Below the pieces are notes generated by a model, which ran no database searches, had not been told where the DNA came from, and saw only the letters and a list, made by a program, of their open reading frames with translations. Below are positions 43,526 through 53,007 of a stretch of DNA of 64,000 nt, one piece after another. Source of the DNA: Amycolatopsis arida (GTDB taxonomy: Bacteria; Actinomycetota; Actinomycetes; Mycobacteriales; Pseudonocardiaceae); assembly GCF_900115565.1 (NCBI RefSeq), contig NZ_FOWW01000004.1, forward strand, positions 124,001-188,000, read 5' to 3'. The position numbers and the translations under genes are program-made. Numbering within the stretch: position 1 is the first letter of the stretch; every line of letters starts with the position of its first letter.

Positions 43526-44160
43526 CAGAAGCATTCCGGTCCACGTAACGACACGTCGAACCGGAGGCCGGGGACCTGCAGGGTGCCGGCGACCAGTTGT
43601 CGTGTGGTGAGGCGGAGGTCGTCGATCACCAGGGAGTCGGCGCGTTGGGCGTAGTCGGCGCCATCGGGGTGCTCGGAATCGGGCCGCAGCGCGCCGAGGC
43701 CGATACCGCTGAACGTGGTGTTGCCGAGCAGGTCGGTCAGGTTCAGCACGAGGTCCTGCACCTCGACGGGGGCGCCCTCGCCGGAGGTGATGCGCAGGGT
43801 CACCGGGCCGATCGGGGTCGGTACCGCGGTGGACTGGCACAGGGAGGTGATGCGGGCCGAGATCAGCGTGGTCAGCGCGATCGGCTGGCCGGCAGAACCG
43901 GTCAGGTCGAGTTGCGGAACCTGGAGGAAGCCGCTTCCCTCCAACCGAGCCGCCGAGACCTTGACCGGGATGCCCGACAGCGCGACGGAGACCGGCAGCG
44001 CGGAGGTGGCGGTGAGGACCAGCAGCCCGGCGGCGGCGATCAGGTTCGCGATGGCCAGCGCGCAGAAGCGGCCCCAGCGGGTGCGGCCCGGCGGAGGTGG
44101 CACCGGGAAGTCCGCCGGTGTGTTCGGCTCGGGCGGTTCCGTTCCGGAATCGGTGTGCAC
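43525..44160 (-). CDS. DUF6230-like membrane-anchored extracytoplasmic protein
   Basis: 211 codons from the GTG at 44160 (GAGGACC just upstream); longer starts run into the promoter region. A proline-rich cytosolic start is followed by one membrane helix at about 33-55 (FCALAIANLIAAAGLLVLTA), then an outside beta-rich domain with two or three cysteines (ISARITSLCQS; terminal GPECF). The pairing with the four-helix protein identifies it as DUF6230-like. Such pairs are of unknown role, although they are frequently near secondary-metabolite genes. It diverges from the polyketide synthase gene. Confidence 0.7.
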   Translation of the reverse strand: MHTDSGTEPPEPNTPADFPVPPPPGRTRWGRFCALAIANLIAAAGLLVLTATSALPVSVALSGIPVKVSAARLEGSGFLQVPQLDLTGSAGQPIALTTLISARITSLCQSTAVPTPIGPVTLRITSGEGAPVEVQDLVLNLTDLLGNTTFSGIGLGALRPDSEHPDGADYAQRADSLVIDDLRLTTRQLVAGTLQVPGLRFDVSLRGPECF

Positions 44161-44395
44161 GCGAGGGTCCTCGTGAAGAGTTGGTGACAGGATCAGGTTC
44201 CGGCAGTCTAGAACTCGCCGGCCGGTGGCGCCGCCGGCAATGCGACCCGGTTGGGTGAAGATGGGGGGGAACCACCAGATCGAGTGATGGGTAGTTGTGT
44301 CCCGGCCCCGGGGCGTGAAACTGTGGCGCTTACCGTTCCAATGGTTTACATGTCGATTCGTGTCGACGTTTCCGGACCGATCTCGAGGAGTGGGT
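44161..44395. promoter_or_regulatory. Divergent promoter region of the polyketide locus
   Basis: 235 bp between the DUF6230-like gene and the synthase. It is richer in A and T than its surroundings near 44325-44365 (CCAATGGTTTACATG). A GAGGAG ribosome site lies just before the synthase ATG. No operator is certain. Confidence 0.5.
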
Positions 44396-47300
44396 ATGAC
44401 CGGGTTGGCCGCGACGGGTGCCGCCAGGGAGGACGTCGCCGCGGAGGGGATCGCGGTGGTCGGGGTCGGATGTCGGCTGCCGGGTGGGATCAGTGGGCTC
44501 GACGGCTTGTGGTCGGCCCTGTCCGAGGGACGCGACCTCGTGTCGGAACTGCCGATTGACCGCTTCGCCACGGAGCGGTTCGTGGACCCCGCCCGGCGGC
44601 GGCGCGGGAAGTGCTATACGAGCGCGGCGGGGGTGTTGACCGGATTCAACCTGGCCGAGTTCGATGCCAAGTTCTTCGGCGTGTCGCCTCGGGAAGCCAG
44701 TCGGATGGATCCGCAACAACGGTTGTTGCTGGAAATGTCGGTCGAGGCGTTCGACGATGCTGGTATTGATCCCGCGGGACTGACAGGATCGGATACCAGT
44801 GTTTTCGTGGGAATTTCCGAGGTCGGCTACTCGTTTTTCCAGAACGCGAACCTGTCCAGCGTCAACGCGTACACCAATTCGGGCTGTGCGGCGTCGATTG
44901 CGGCGAACCGCCTGTCGTACTTCTTCGATTTCCACGGACCGAGCATGGCGATCGACACGGCGTGCTCGTCGTCCTTGGTCGCCGTGCACCAGGCATGCCG
45001 AAGCCTGGTTGACGGAACGTGCCGGGTGGCGCTCGCCGCCGGAGTGAACGTCCTGCTGAATCCCTATTCCTTCGTCGGTTTCGCGCGGGCCTCGATGTTG
45101 TCGCCGAGCGGCCGCTGCCGCCCCTTTTCGGCCAACGCCGATGGGTACGTGCGGGCCGAGGGTGGCGGGGTGGTGGTGCTCAAGCGACTGTCGGACGCGG
45201 TGGCCGACGGTGACCGGGTGCACGGCGTGATCCTCGGGTCGGGAACCAACTGCGACGGCCGCACCCGGGGGCTGGCATTGCCGGGGGCGCGGACGCAGGA
45301 GGCGTTGTTGCGCCAGGTGTACGCCGCGGCGGGGGTGGAACCGGACGAGGTGGGGTACTTCGAGGCACACGGCACCGGGACCCCGGTTGGTGACCCGATC
45401 GAGTGCGCCGCGATCGGCGGGGCACTGGGGCGACACCGGCGGAAGGGCCAGTTGCTTCCCGTGGGGTCGGTGAAGTCGAACCTGGGGCACCTGGAGCCGG
45501 CCGCCGGCATGGCGGGCCTGCTGAAGGCCCTGGTGGTGTTGCGACATCACACGGTTCCACCGACGTTGCACGTCACCCCGCCGAACCCCGAGATCGACTT
45601 CACTGGATGGGGACTGGCCCCGGCGGTGGAGGCCGGCCCGTTGTCCACCGACGGGCGCGGGGTTGTCGGGGTGAACTCGTTCGGGTTCGGCGGCGCGAAC
45701 GCCCACGTGATCGTGGGTGCCGGGCCGGCGCCGCGTCCGAACGGAGCCCCACCGGCCGCGATGCGGTTACCGGTCGTGGTCTCGGCCCGGTCCCCGGAGG
45801 CCCTCACCGTCGCCGCCGAACGGATGGCCGAGCACCTCGCCGACGCCACACCGGTCGGCTTCACCGACATCGCCTACACCGCGGCCCGCCGGCGCGGCCA
45901 CCACCCCCATCGGGCGGTCGTGCTGGCCGGCGATGGTCGGGAGGCCGCCGACCGGCTGCGGCGTGTGCTAGATCAACCGGCGGCCGCCGTTGGGCGGGGC
46001 AGGGCCACCGCGCGAGGACGGGTCGCGTTCGTGTTCTCCGGCAACGGTGCGCAGTGGGCGGGAATGGGCGCGGACCTGCTGGCGACGGACGCGGTGTTCC
46101 GCAGTGCGGTGGCGGCGGTCGACGCCCGCCTGCGGCCGAGGCTGGGCTGGTCGGTGGCCGCGGAGCTGGCGGCGAACGCCCACGACCGTATGAGGCGCAC
46201 CGAGGTGGCGCAGCCGGCGTTGTTCGCGGTGCAGGTCGGGGTAGCGGACCTGCTGCGATCGTGGGGCGTGATTCCGGCGGTCACCGTGGGACACAGTGCG
46301 GGCGAGGTCGCGGCGGCGTACGTGGCCGGCGCGCTCGACCTGGACGCCGCCTGCCAGGTGGTCGCCGAGCGCAGCCGCGCTCAGGCGGTGACGGCCGGCT
46401 CGGGGCGGATGGCGGCGGTGGGCCTGCCCGTGGACCGGGCCCGCGAGGTGCTGGCCCGCTGGCCCGGGCTCGAGCTGGCGGCGATCAACACCGGTCAGGA
46501 CGTCACGATCAGTGGCGATGCCGGAGAACTGGCGGCGTTGGGCGAACACCTCATGGCACAGGGGGTGTTCTTCCGGGAGCTGGACCTGGATTACCCCTTT
46601 CACAGCAGGGCGATGGATCCGATCGTGGCGCCGCTGCGGACGGTACTGGCGGACCTGGCGCCGACCGCGTCCCGGTTGCCAATGGCCTCGACGGTGACCG
46701 GGCGGTGGGTCTCCGGCGCGGAGCTGGACGGGGACTACTGGGGGCGCAACGTGCGGGAGCCGGTGCTGTTCGGCCCGGCGGTGCAGTGCCTGCTCGGCGA
46801 CGGGGTCGACGTCTTCGTCGAGGTCGGCCCGCACCCGGTGCTGGGCGGGTACCTGCGCCGGCTGGCCGGCACCGTGCCGGAGCTCACGGCGGTGGTGGAT
46901 ACCCTGACCCGGACGATCGGGGGTGCGCAGGCGCTCGAGGCGACGATGGCGGCGCTGATCGCGGCCGGAGTGCCGGTGGACTGGGACCGGTACTTCCCGA
47001 AACCGGGGCGGGTGGTGGAGCTACCGCCGTATCCGTGGCAGCGCGAGCGGCACTGGAACGGGACGCCACACAGCCTGCTGAGTGCCGGTGGCGACGGCAC
47101 GATCGACCACCCGTTGCTGGGGGAGCGGATGGCGGTGTTGGAGCCGACCTGGCAGGACGTGGTGGAGCCAGTGCGGGTGCCGTGGCTGGCCGACCATCGG
47201 GTGGGTGGGGCCGTCGTGTTGCCGGCGGCCGCCTACGTCGAGATGGCACTCGCCGCCGGCCGGCGCGTCCACGACGCCCCGGTGGAGGTCACCGACCTGC

Positions 47301-50300
47301 GGATCACCAGCGCGCTCGTGTTGCACCGGGACGACGGCCAGGACGTGCGTCTCCAGTTCTCCCTGTCGGAAGAGGACGACGTCTTCCGGGTCGCCAGCCG
47401 GACCGAGGACGGTGCGGAGTGGCATGTCCACGCCACCGGCCGGGTTCGTCGGCTCTGGCGGCCGCAACCGCTGCCCGCCGGCCCCCGCGATCCCGGGCCG
47501 CCGTTGCCCCGACGACTGTCGAAAAAGGACTTCTACGGCGGCGCGGCCGAGGCCGGCCTTGACTACGGGCCGGCGTTCCAGGTGCTCGACGAGCTGCGGG
47601 TGGGCGAGGACCACGTGCTGGCGTCCTATGTCCACGAGGCATCGCAGACCGGCTACGAGGTGCATCCGGCGCTGCTGGACGCCACGCTGCAGGCCGGTGC
47701 CCCGCTGCTCGACTCGGCCGCCGAGGGGAAGGCCTTCCTGCCCGTCTCGATCGGCACCGTCCGTTGCTGGCGGCAGCCGGCGGCACGTGGGATGGTCCGG
47801 GTTCGGTCCCGCGCTCGGACCGAGCGCTACGCCCGTTGGGACATCACCGTTTTGGACGACCAGGGCATCGTCGCCCTGGAACTGCGCGACGTCTGGTTAC
47901 GCCGGTTCGACGCCTTGGACGCCCCACCTGTGCAACGGTACGTCACCGTGTTGCGAGCCGCGCCGTACGAGAGCGGTGAGCTGGCACCCGCACCGGTACC
48001 GGCGGTCGACGAGTTGCTCGCCACCCCTCAGGGGGAATCCGCGCGGGCGGTTCTCGAGCACGTCGACAGCGAGGTGTTGCGGTGGACACGGCAGGGCTGT
48101 GCCCACTACGCGGCGGCCGCCCTCGCGGAGTTCGTGCCGCTCGGGCAGGAGTTCGACCAGGACGACCTGCTCGCCGCGGGCCTGTCGGCGAAGTTCGCCG
48201 GACTGGCGGAACTGCTGCTGTCGGCGGCCCAGGCACAGGGGTTCGCGCACCGGACCGGCGATCGGCGTTGGCGCCTGACATCCGCGGGTGACCCATCCTC
48301 GGTGGTGCGGTCCCTGATCGAGGAGTGTCCCCAGCACGGCCCCGAGACGGCACTGTTCGGCCAGGTGGGGAACCAACTCGCCGGGATCTTACGCGGCCAG
48401 CGGGACCCGGGCGAGATGATCACGGTTGACTGTGCCGCGCTCGTCGAGCGATACCACGAGGTGGCTCCGCTGGGCCGGGCCACCACTCTGGCCATCCTGC
48501 GGCTGCTGAGTGCGGTCGTGAACGGCTGGCCGGAGGACCACCCGTTGCGGGTGCTGGAGGTGGGCGCCGGCACGGGTGCGACGAGCGCGGCCCTGCTACC
48601 GGTGCTGCCGCCCGAGCGCACCCGGTACGTCGTCACCGACACGAGCCGGGCGTTGTTCCCCCGGGCACGGAAACGCCTCGAGCGCTACGACTTCGTCGAT
48701 TTCGCGGTACTGGATCTCGATCGCGACCCGGCCGACCAAGGATTTCCCGATGCCACCTTCGACGTCATCGTCGCGTCGAACACCCTGCACGGCACGGTCG
48801 ACCTGGAGCGGTCGGTGCGGTCGGTGTCCCGACTGCTCACCGACGGCGGCCTGCTTCTCGCCGGCGAAACGCACGATCCCGAGCTGGTGGTGTTGCCGTT
48901 CGGCGTCCTGGATGGCTTCTGGCGTGCCGCCGACCGGGATCTCCGGCCGACGTCGGGATTGTTGCCCCGCGCGGCCTGGCCGGCCCTGCTGCGCCGGTGC
49001 GGGTTCGGTGACGTCGTCCAACTCGGTGACGAGCGGGAACCGCTCCGCGGCGCGGCCTCGGTCCTCGTGGCCGCCCGGGAGCGACGCCGCCCGGTCGAGC
49101 CCGTGCTGCCCCCTACCCCCCTCGGTACCCGGTGGATCGTGCTCGCCGAGGACGACACCGAGGTCGAGTTCGGCGCGGCGCTGGCGGAACGGTTGACCGA
49201 CGCCGGTGCCGACGAGGTGCGGGTTGCGGTGCCCGGTGCGGCACCCGACGGCTGGCCGGCCGTGCTCGATCCCGACGCCGCCTCGGTGCGGATCGTGTTC
49301 CTGCTGTCGGCGGGTCCCGCCCTTCCCGGGGGAACGGGCCGCGTGGTGCCGGACCGGTTGGGGCGCCGAGCCGCGATCCTTCGGGACCTCGCGGTGGCCG
49401 GGGATCGGCTGCCGGACACATCGGACACCGAATGCTGGGTGGTGACCCGGCCGAGTGGGGCGCTGCCCGCGCCGGAACGTCCGGAGGCACCCGAGGACGC
49501 CGCGATCTGGGGCGCCGCGCGGTCCCTGGCCAACGAGTGCCCGGCACTGGGGGTCCGGCGGTTGTCCCTGGCACGGGTCTCCGACCTCGGAGAGAATGCC
49601 GACCGGTTGGCGAGGGAACTGCTCACCCCGAGCGACGAGGACGAGATCGTGCTGACCGGCGGTGGCCGGTTCGTGCCCCGGGTGGTCGAAGCCGAACCCG
49701 AGACCGCGATGGTGGCGGTGGGGGAGACGACGCCGTGCTCGCTCCAGCTCCACAATCCGGGCCTGTCCTACCGGCTTTCCTGGGTTCCCCGTTCCCGCCC
49801 GGTCGTCGGCCCCGGCGAGGTGGCGATCGCGCCGCGCGCGACGGCCCTGAACTACCGCGACGTGCTCAACGCGGTGGGCGTGTTGCCACCGGAGGCGGTG
49901 CACGGCACGGTCAGCGAGGCGGGGCTCGGCTTCGAGTGCGCGGGAGTGGTGACCGAGGTCGGCGCCGGGGTCACCGAGCTGGCGCCGGGAGACCGGGTGT
50001 TCGGCATGGCCCCGGCCGCATTGGGCTCACCCGTCGTGGCCGATGCGCGGGCGGTGGCGCGGATACCCGATGGGCTGTCCTTTACCGAGGCCAGCACGCT
50101 TCCGGTGGCCGCGATCACCGTCCACCACGGCCTGGGCACCCTCGCGCGGCTGGCGCCCGGCGAGGTGCTTCTGGTGCACGGCGGCGCTGGTGGCGTCGGG
50201 CTCGCGGCCCTGCAGTACGCGCGGCACCGGGGCGCGACGGTCATCGCCACGGCTGGGTCGGCGGCCAAGCGGAACCTGCTGCGCACGCTCGGCGTCGAGC

Positions 50301-51853
50301 ACGTCTTCGCCTCCCGCGACTTGTCCTTCGTCGACGACGTGCTGAGGGCGACAGGGGGGCGGGGCGTGGACGTGGTGCTCAACTCGCTGGCCGGCGAGGC
50401 GGCCGTGCGTAGCCTCGAACTGCTGTGCCCGCACGGCCGGTTCGTCGAGCTGGGCAAGCGGGACATCCTGGAGAACAAACGACTGTCGCTGCGCCCGTTG
50501 GAACGTAACATCAGCCTGTTCTGCGTCGACCTCAGCACCGGTGAACCGGACCATCCGCTGTCCAATTCGCCGATGTCCGTCGTGGCCGAGCTGGTTGCCG
50601 AGGATGTGTTTCGGCCGTTGCCCCACACGGTGTATCCGGCCGCCAGAGTGGCCGAGGCGGTCGAGTTCCTGCGGCATTCGCGGCACATCGGTAAGGTGGT
50701 CGTCTCGTTCGAGGCGGACGTGCCGGTGGAACTGCGGCCGGCCCCGGTGCGGCTGGACCCCTCGGCCAGCTACCTGGTCACCGGCGGCCTCGGTGGGTTC
50801 GGCGCCGCCACGGCGCGCTGGTTGGCCGCCCGCGGTGCCCGAAACCTGGCGCTGGTGAGCCGGCGTGGCCCGGACGCCCCGGAGGCGTCAGGGCTGGTCG
50901 CCGAGTTGGCCGCACAGGGCGTCACGGCGACCGCCTACGCCGCGGATGTGGCCGACGTGGCGGCGATGCGGCGGGTATTCGACGGTGTGGCCGCGACCGG
51001 CTGCCCGCTGCGAGGGGTGGTACACGCGGCCATGCGACTCGATGACGCGCCACTCGGGGAGTTGACGGACGACCGGTTCCGCACAGCGCTCGTCCCGAAG
51101 CTGCGCGGCGCGCAAGTCCTGGACGAGCTGACCGCGGACAAGTCGTTGGACTTCTTCCTGTTGTTCTCCTCGGTGTCCGCGTTGGTCGGCCAGATCGGGC
51201 AGGGGAACTACTGCGCCGGCAACCTCGCCACCGAGGCACTGGCCCGGAATCGGCGGTGGCGGGGACTGCCGGGGCAAGCGGTCGAGTGGGGGGTCCTCGG
51301 CGAGGTCGGGTACGCGGCACGCACCGGCATGGTCGACACCCTGACCAGCTTCGGGTTGGACACCCTGGCCCCGCGGGAGGTACTGGCCGAGCTCGAGCGG
51401 TTCCTCGGCACCGACCTCGACGTGTTGACGGCCGGAAGAATGGACTGGGGCCGGCTCCGCGACGCGCTGCCCGCGCTGCGGGCGCCGCGGCTGGCGAGGC
51501 TACTGCCACCGTGCGATGAGGGCACCGGACAGGACCACGCCGACTTCGCGGCCCTGTTGGCGGAGGTGGGTCCCGAGGAAGCCCACGTTCGCGTTCGCCA
51601 GGCGCTGGTGGAGTTGCTGGCCGGCGTGCTCCAGATCGAGGCGGACCGGATCGAGCCGTCTTCCCGCCTGGACCAACTCGGCATGGACTCGCTGATGGGC
51701 GCCGAGTTGCTGGTGTCGATCCGGGCGCGGCTCGGTTGCGACGTCCCGGTCATGGCGGCGGTCCGCAGCAGGAACGTGGACGACCTGGCGCGGATCGTGC
51801 TCGCCCGGCTCGTTCCCGGCGCGGCGGACCAGGACGGGGAGCCGCGTGGCTGA
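44396..51853 (+). CDS. Single-module highly reducing type I polyketide synthase with C-methyltransferase (KS-AT-DH-MT-ER-KR-ACP)
   Basis: 2485 codons from the ATG at 44396 with CGAGGAG upstream; a start at 44297 has no support. KS about 19-440 (C190 in DTACSSS, H325 in EAHGTGT, H365 in NLGHL). AT about 540-850 (S634 in GHSAGE; YPFHS at about 733-737, whose Phe-His suggests malonyl-CoA). DH about 900-1170 (H934 in ADHRVGG, D1095 in LLDATLQ). Methyltransferase about 1290-1520 (EVGAGTG 1388-1394). ER about 1780-2100 (HGGAGGVG 1928-1935). KR about 2120-2300 (TGGLGGFG 2129-2136, Y2272, LDD so B-type). ACP about 2405-2480 (S2432 in GMDSLM). There is no thioesterase. All active sites are intact, so the module can methylate and fully reduce. 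Fungal HR-PKS share this order. The next gene, overlapping by 8 bp, is a reductase that can release the product. Confidence 0.95.
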   Translation: MTGLAATGAAREDVAAEGIAVVGVGCRLPGGISGLDGLWSALSEGRDLVSELPIDRFATERFVDPARRRRGKCYTSAAGVLTGFNLAEFDAKFFGVSPREASRMDPQQRLLLEMSVEAFDDAGIDPAGLTGSDTSVFVGISEVGYSFFQNANLSSVNAYTNSGCAASIAANRLSYFFDFHGPSMAIDTACSSSLVAVHQACRSLVDGTCRVALAAGVNVLLNPYSFVGFARASMLSPSGRCRPFSANADGYVRAEGGGVVVLKRLSDAVADGDRVHGVILGSGTNCDGRTRGLALPGARTQEALLRQVYAAAGVEPDEVGYFEAHGTGTPVGDPIECAAIGGALGRHRRKGQLLPVGSVKSNLGHLEPAAGMAGLLKALVVLRHHTVPPTLHVTPPNPEIDFTGWGLAPAVEAGPLSTDGRGVVGVNSFGFGGANAHVIVGAGPAPRPNGAPPAAMRLPVVVSARSPEALTVAAERMAEHLADATPVGFTDIAYTAARRRGHHPHRAVVLAGDGREAADRLRRVLDQPAAAVGRGRATARGRVAFVFSGNGAQWAGMGADLLATDAVFRSAVAAVDARLRPRLGWSVAAELAANAHDRMRRTEVAQPALFAVQVGVADLLRSWGVIPAVTVGHSAGEVAAAYVAGALDLDAACQVVAERSRAQAVTAGSGRMAAVGLPVDRAREVLARWPGLELAAINTGQDVTISGDAGELAALGEHLMAQGVFFRELDLDYPFHSRAMDPIVAPLRTVLADLAPTASRLPMASTVTGRWVSGAELDGDYWGRNVREPVLFGPAVQCLLGDGVDVFVEVGPHPVLGGYLRRLAGTVPELTAVVDTLTRTIGGAQALEATMAALIAAGVPVDWDRYFPKPGRVVELPPYPWQRERHWNGTPHSLLSAGGDGTIDHPLLGERMAVLEPTWQDVVEPVRVPWLADHRVGGAVVLPAAAYVEMALAAGRRVHDAPVEVTDLRITSALVLHRDDGQDVRLQFSLSEEDDVFRVASRTEDGAEWHVHATGRVRRLWRPQPLPAGPRDPGPPLPRRLSKKDFYGGAAEAGLDYGPAFQVLDELRVGEDHVLASYVHEASQTGYEVHPALLDATLQAGAPLLDSAAEGKAFLPVSIGTVRCWRQPAARGMVRVRSRARTERYARWDITVLDDQGIVALELRDVWLRRFDALDAPPVQRYVTVLRAAPYESGELAPAPVPAVDELLATPQGESARAVLEHVDSEVLRWTRQGCAHYAAAALAEFVPLGQEFDQDDLLAAGLSAKFAGLAELLLSAAQAQGFAHRTGDRRWRLTSAGDPSSVVRSLIEECPQHGPETALFGQVGNQLAGILRGQRDPGEMITVDCAALVERYHEVAPLGRATTLAILRLLSAVVNGWPEDHPLRVLEVGAGTGATSAALLPVLPPERTRYVVTDTSRALFPRARKRLERYDFVDFAVLDLDRDPADQGFPDATFDVIVASNTLHGTVDLERSVRSVSRLLTDGGLLLAGETHDPELVVLPFGVLDGFWRAADRDLRPTSGLLPRAAWPALLRRCGFGDVVQLGDEREPLRGAASVLVAARERRRPVEPVLPPTPLGTRWIVLAEDDTEVEFGAALAERLTDAGADEVRVAVPGAAPDGWPAVLDPDAASVRIVFLLSAGPALPGGTGRVVPDRLGRRAAILRDLAVAGDRLPDTSDTECWVVTRPSGALPAPERPEAPEDAAIWGAARSLANECPALGVRRLSLARVSDLGENADRLARELLTPSDEDEIVLTGGGRFVPRVVEAEPETAMVAVGETTPCSLQLHNPGLSYRLSWVPRSRPVVGPGEVAIAPRATALNYRDVLNAVGVLPPEAVHGTVSEAGLGFECAGVVTEVGAGVTELAPGDRVFGMAPAALGSPVVADARAVARIPDGLSFTEASTLPVAAITVHHGLGTLARLAPGEVLLVHGGAGGVGLAALQYARHRGATVIATAGSAAKRNLLRTLGVEHVFASRDLSFVDDVLRATGGRGVDVVLNSLAGEAAVRSLELLCPHGRFVELGKRDILENKRLSLRPLERNISLFCVDLSTGEPDHPLSNSPMSVVAELVAEDVFRPLPHTVYPAARVAEAVEFLRHSRHIGKVVVSFEADVPVELRPAPVRLDPSASYLVTGGLGGFGAATARWLAARGARNLALVSRRGPDAPEASGLVAELAAQGVTATAYAADVADVAAMRRVFDGVAATGCPLRGVVHAAMRLDDAPLGELTDDRFRTALVPKLRGAQVLDELTADKSLDFFLLFSSVSALVGQIGQGNYCAGNLATEALARNRRWRGLPGQAVEWGVLGEVGYAARTGMVDTLTSFGLDTLAPREVLAELERFLGTDLDVLTAGRMDWGRLRDALPALRAPRLARLLPPCDEGTGQDHADFAALLAEVGPEEAHVRVRQALVELLAGVLQIEADRIEPSSRLDQLGMDSLMGAELLVSIRARLGCDVPVMAAVRSRNVDDLARIVLARLVPGAADQDGEPRG

Positions 51854-52967
51854 GCCGGGAGTGGCATTGACCGGCGCCACCGGATTCCTCGGGGCGCACC
51901 TGGTTCGGGAGTTGCTGCGCCGCCACCGCACGCTCACCGTCCTGGCGCGCGGGGACTCGGCATCCGTACTCGACCGCATCGGCCGGTTCCTGCGGCTGGC
52001 CGGGGCGTCCGCGGAGCTGCTCGACGAGCTTCCCGGGCGCGTTCGTCCGGTGCGGACGGATCTCACCCGACCGCGGCTCGGGCTGTCCGCCACCGCGTTT
52101 CGAGAACTGGCCGACGAGCTCGACGTCCTCTGGCACTGCGCGGGCGACGTCACCCTGGGCGGGGACCTGGCCGAGCTGCGCCGGGTCAATGTCGGGGGTA
52201 CCCGACAGATGCTGGACCTGGCCGCGGCGGGGCGGCGACAGCCCCTGCTCCACCATGTCAGCACGGCCTTCGTCGCCGGTGCCCATCGGTACGGCACGAT
52301 TCGGGAGGATTTTCTGGACGACAGTGCCGGCTTCGAAAACCACTACGAGCGGTCGAAGTTCGAAGCCGAAGTGCTCGTGCGCCGGTGGGCCGCGGAGCAC
52401 GGGCGGCCCGTCGTCGTGTTCCGGCCGAGCGTGCTGGTCACCGACCTGCCCCGGTGCGCCGACCTGCCCCGGCACACGGTCGGCCTGGTCGGCGAACTCG
52501 TCGAGAAACACCTGCGGCAGTTCGGGCTGGCCGACCACTGGCCGCCGGAGCACCTGCGCCCGGTGGTCCGGATCGTCGGGGACTCCACCGCCCACCTCAA
52601 CCTGCTGCCGGTCGACACGGCCGCGTCGGTGATGGCGAGGCTGGCCGAGCACCCCCCGTCCGGTGGGGTGGATACTTTCCACATCGTGCATCGCTGGGAC
52701 ACGCTGATCGCCGACCTGCTCGCCGTGCTGGAACGGATCGCGCCCGTGCGTCCCCGGCTCGTCTCCGGTGTTCCGCCGGACGAGACGTCGTTGGAGGCCG
52801 CCGTGCGCTACTACTCGGCCTTCGGATCCTACGCGCGGCAGCACCGGCGGTTCGACGACAGCAGGGTGCGCGCGTTGCTCGGCAATTCGACGCACTGCCC
52901 GCGGCTGGATCGGAACTACCTACACGCCACCATACGACGCGCCGCCGCGTCCGCGGCCCGCGCGTAA
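51846..52967 (+). CDS. Thioester/acyl reductase-type SDR (NAD-binding-4 family)
   Basis: 373 codons from a GTG that overlaps the synthase by 8 bp. An extended SDR: GATGFLG at 10-16, WHCAGDVTL near 96-104, ST at 139-140, and YxxxK at Y167/K171 (YERSK). The C-terminal half matches the fatty-acyl reductase and non-ribosomal/polyketide thioester reductase group (male-sterility type). It probably releases the ACP-bound chain as an aldehyde or alcohol with NADPH. Co-translation with the synthase and the absence of a thioesterase support this. No alternative releasing enzyme is nearby. Confidence 0.88.
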   Translation: MAEPGVALTGATGFLGAHLVRELLRRHRTLTVLARGDSASVLDRIGRFLRLAGASAELLDELPGRVRPVRTDLTRPRLGLSATAFRELADELDVLWHCAGDVTLGGDLAELRRVNVGGTRQMLDLAAAGRRQPLLHHVSTAFVAGAHRYGTIREDFLDDSAGFENHYERSKFEAEVLVRRWAAEHGRPVVVFRPSVLVTDLPRCADLPRHTVGLVGELVEKHLRQFGLADHWPPEHLRPVVRIVGDSTAHLNLLPVDTAASVMARLAEHPPSGGVDTFHIVHRWDTLIADLLAVLERIAPVRPRLVSGVPPDETSLEAAVRYYSAFGSYARQHRRFDDSRVRALLGNSTHCPRLDRNYLHATIRRAAASAARA

Positions 52968-53007
52968 GGGCGCCGCGCCGACGCGCCTCGCCCTCCCGGC
53001 CCGGTGA

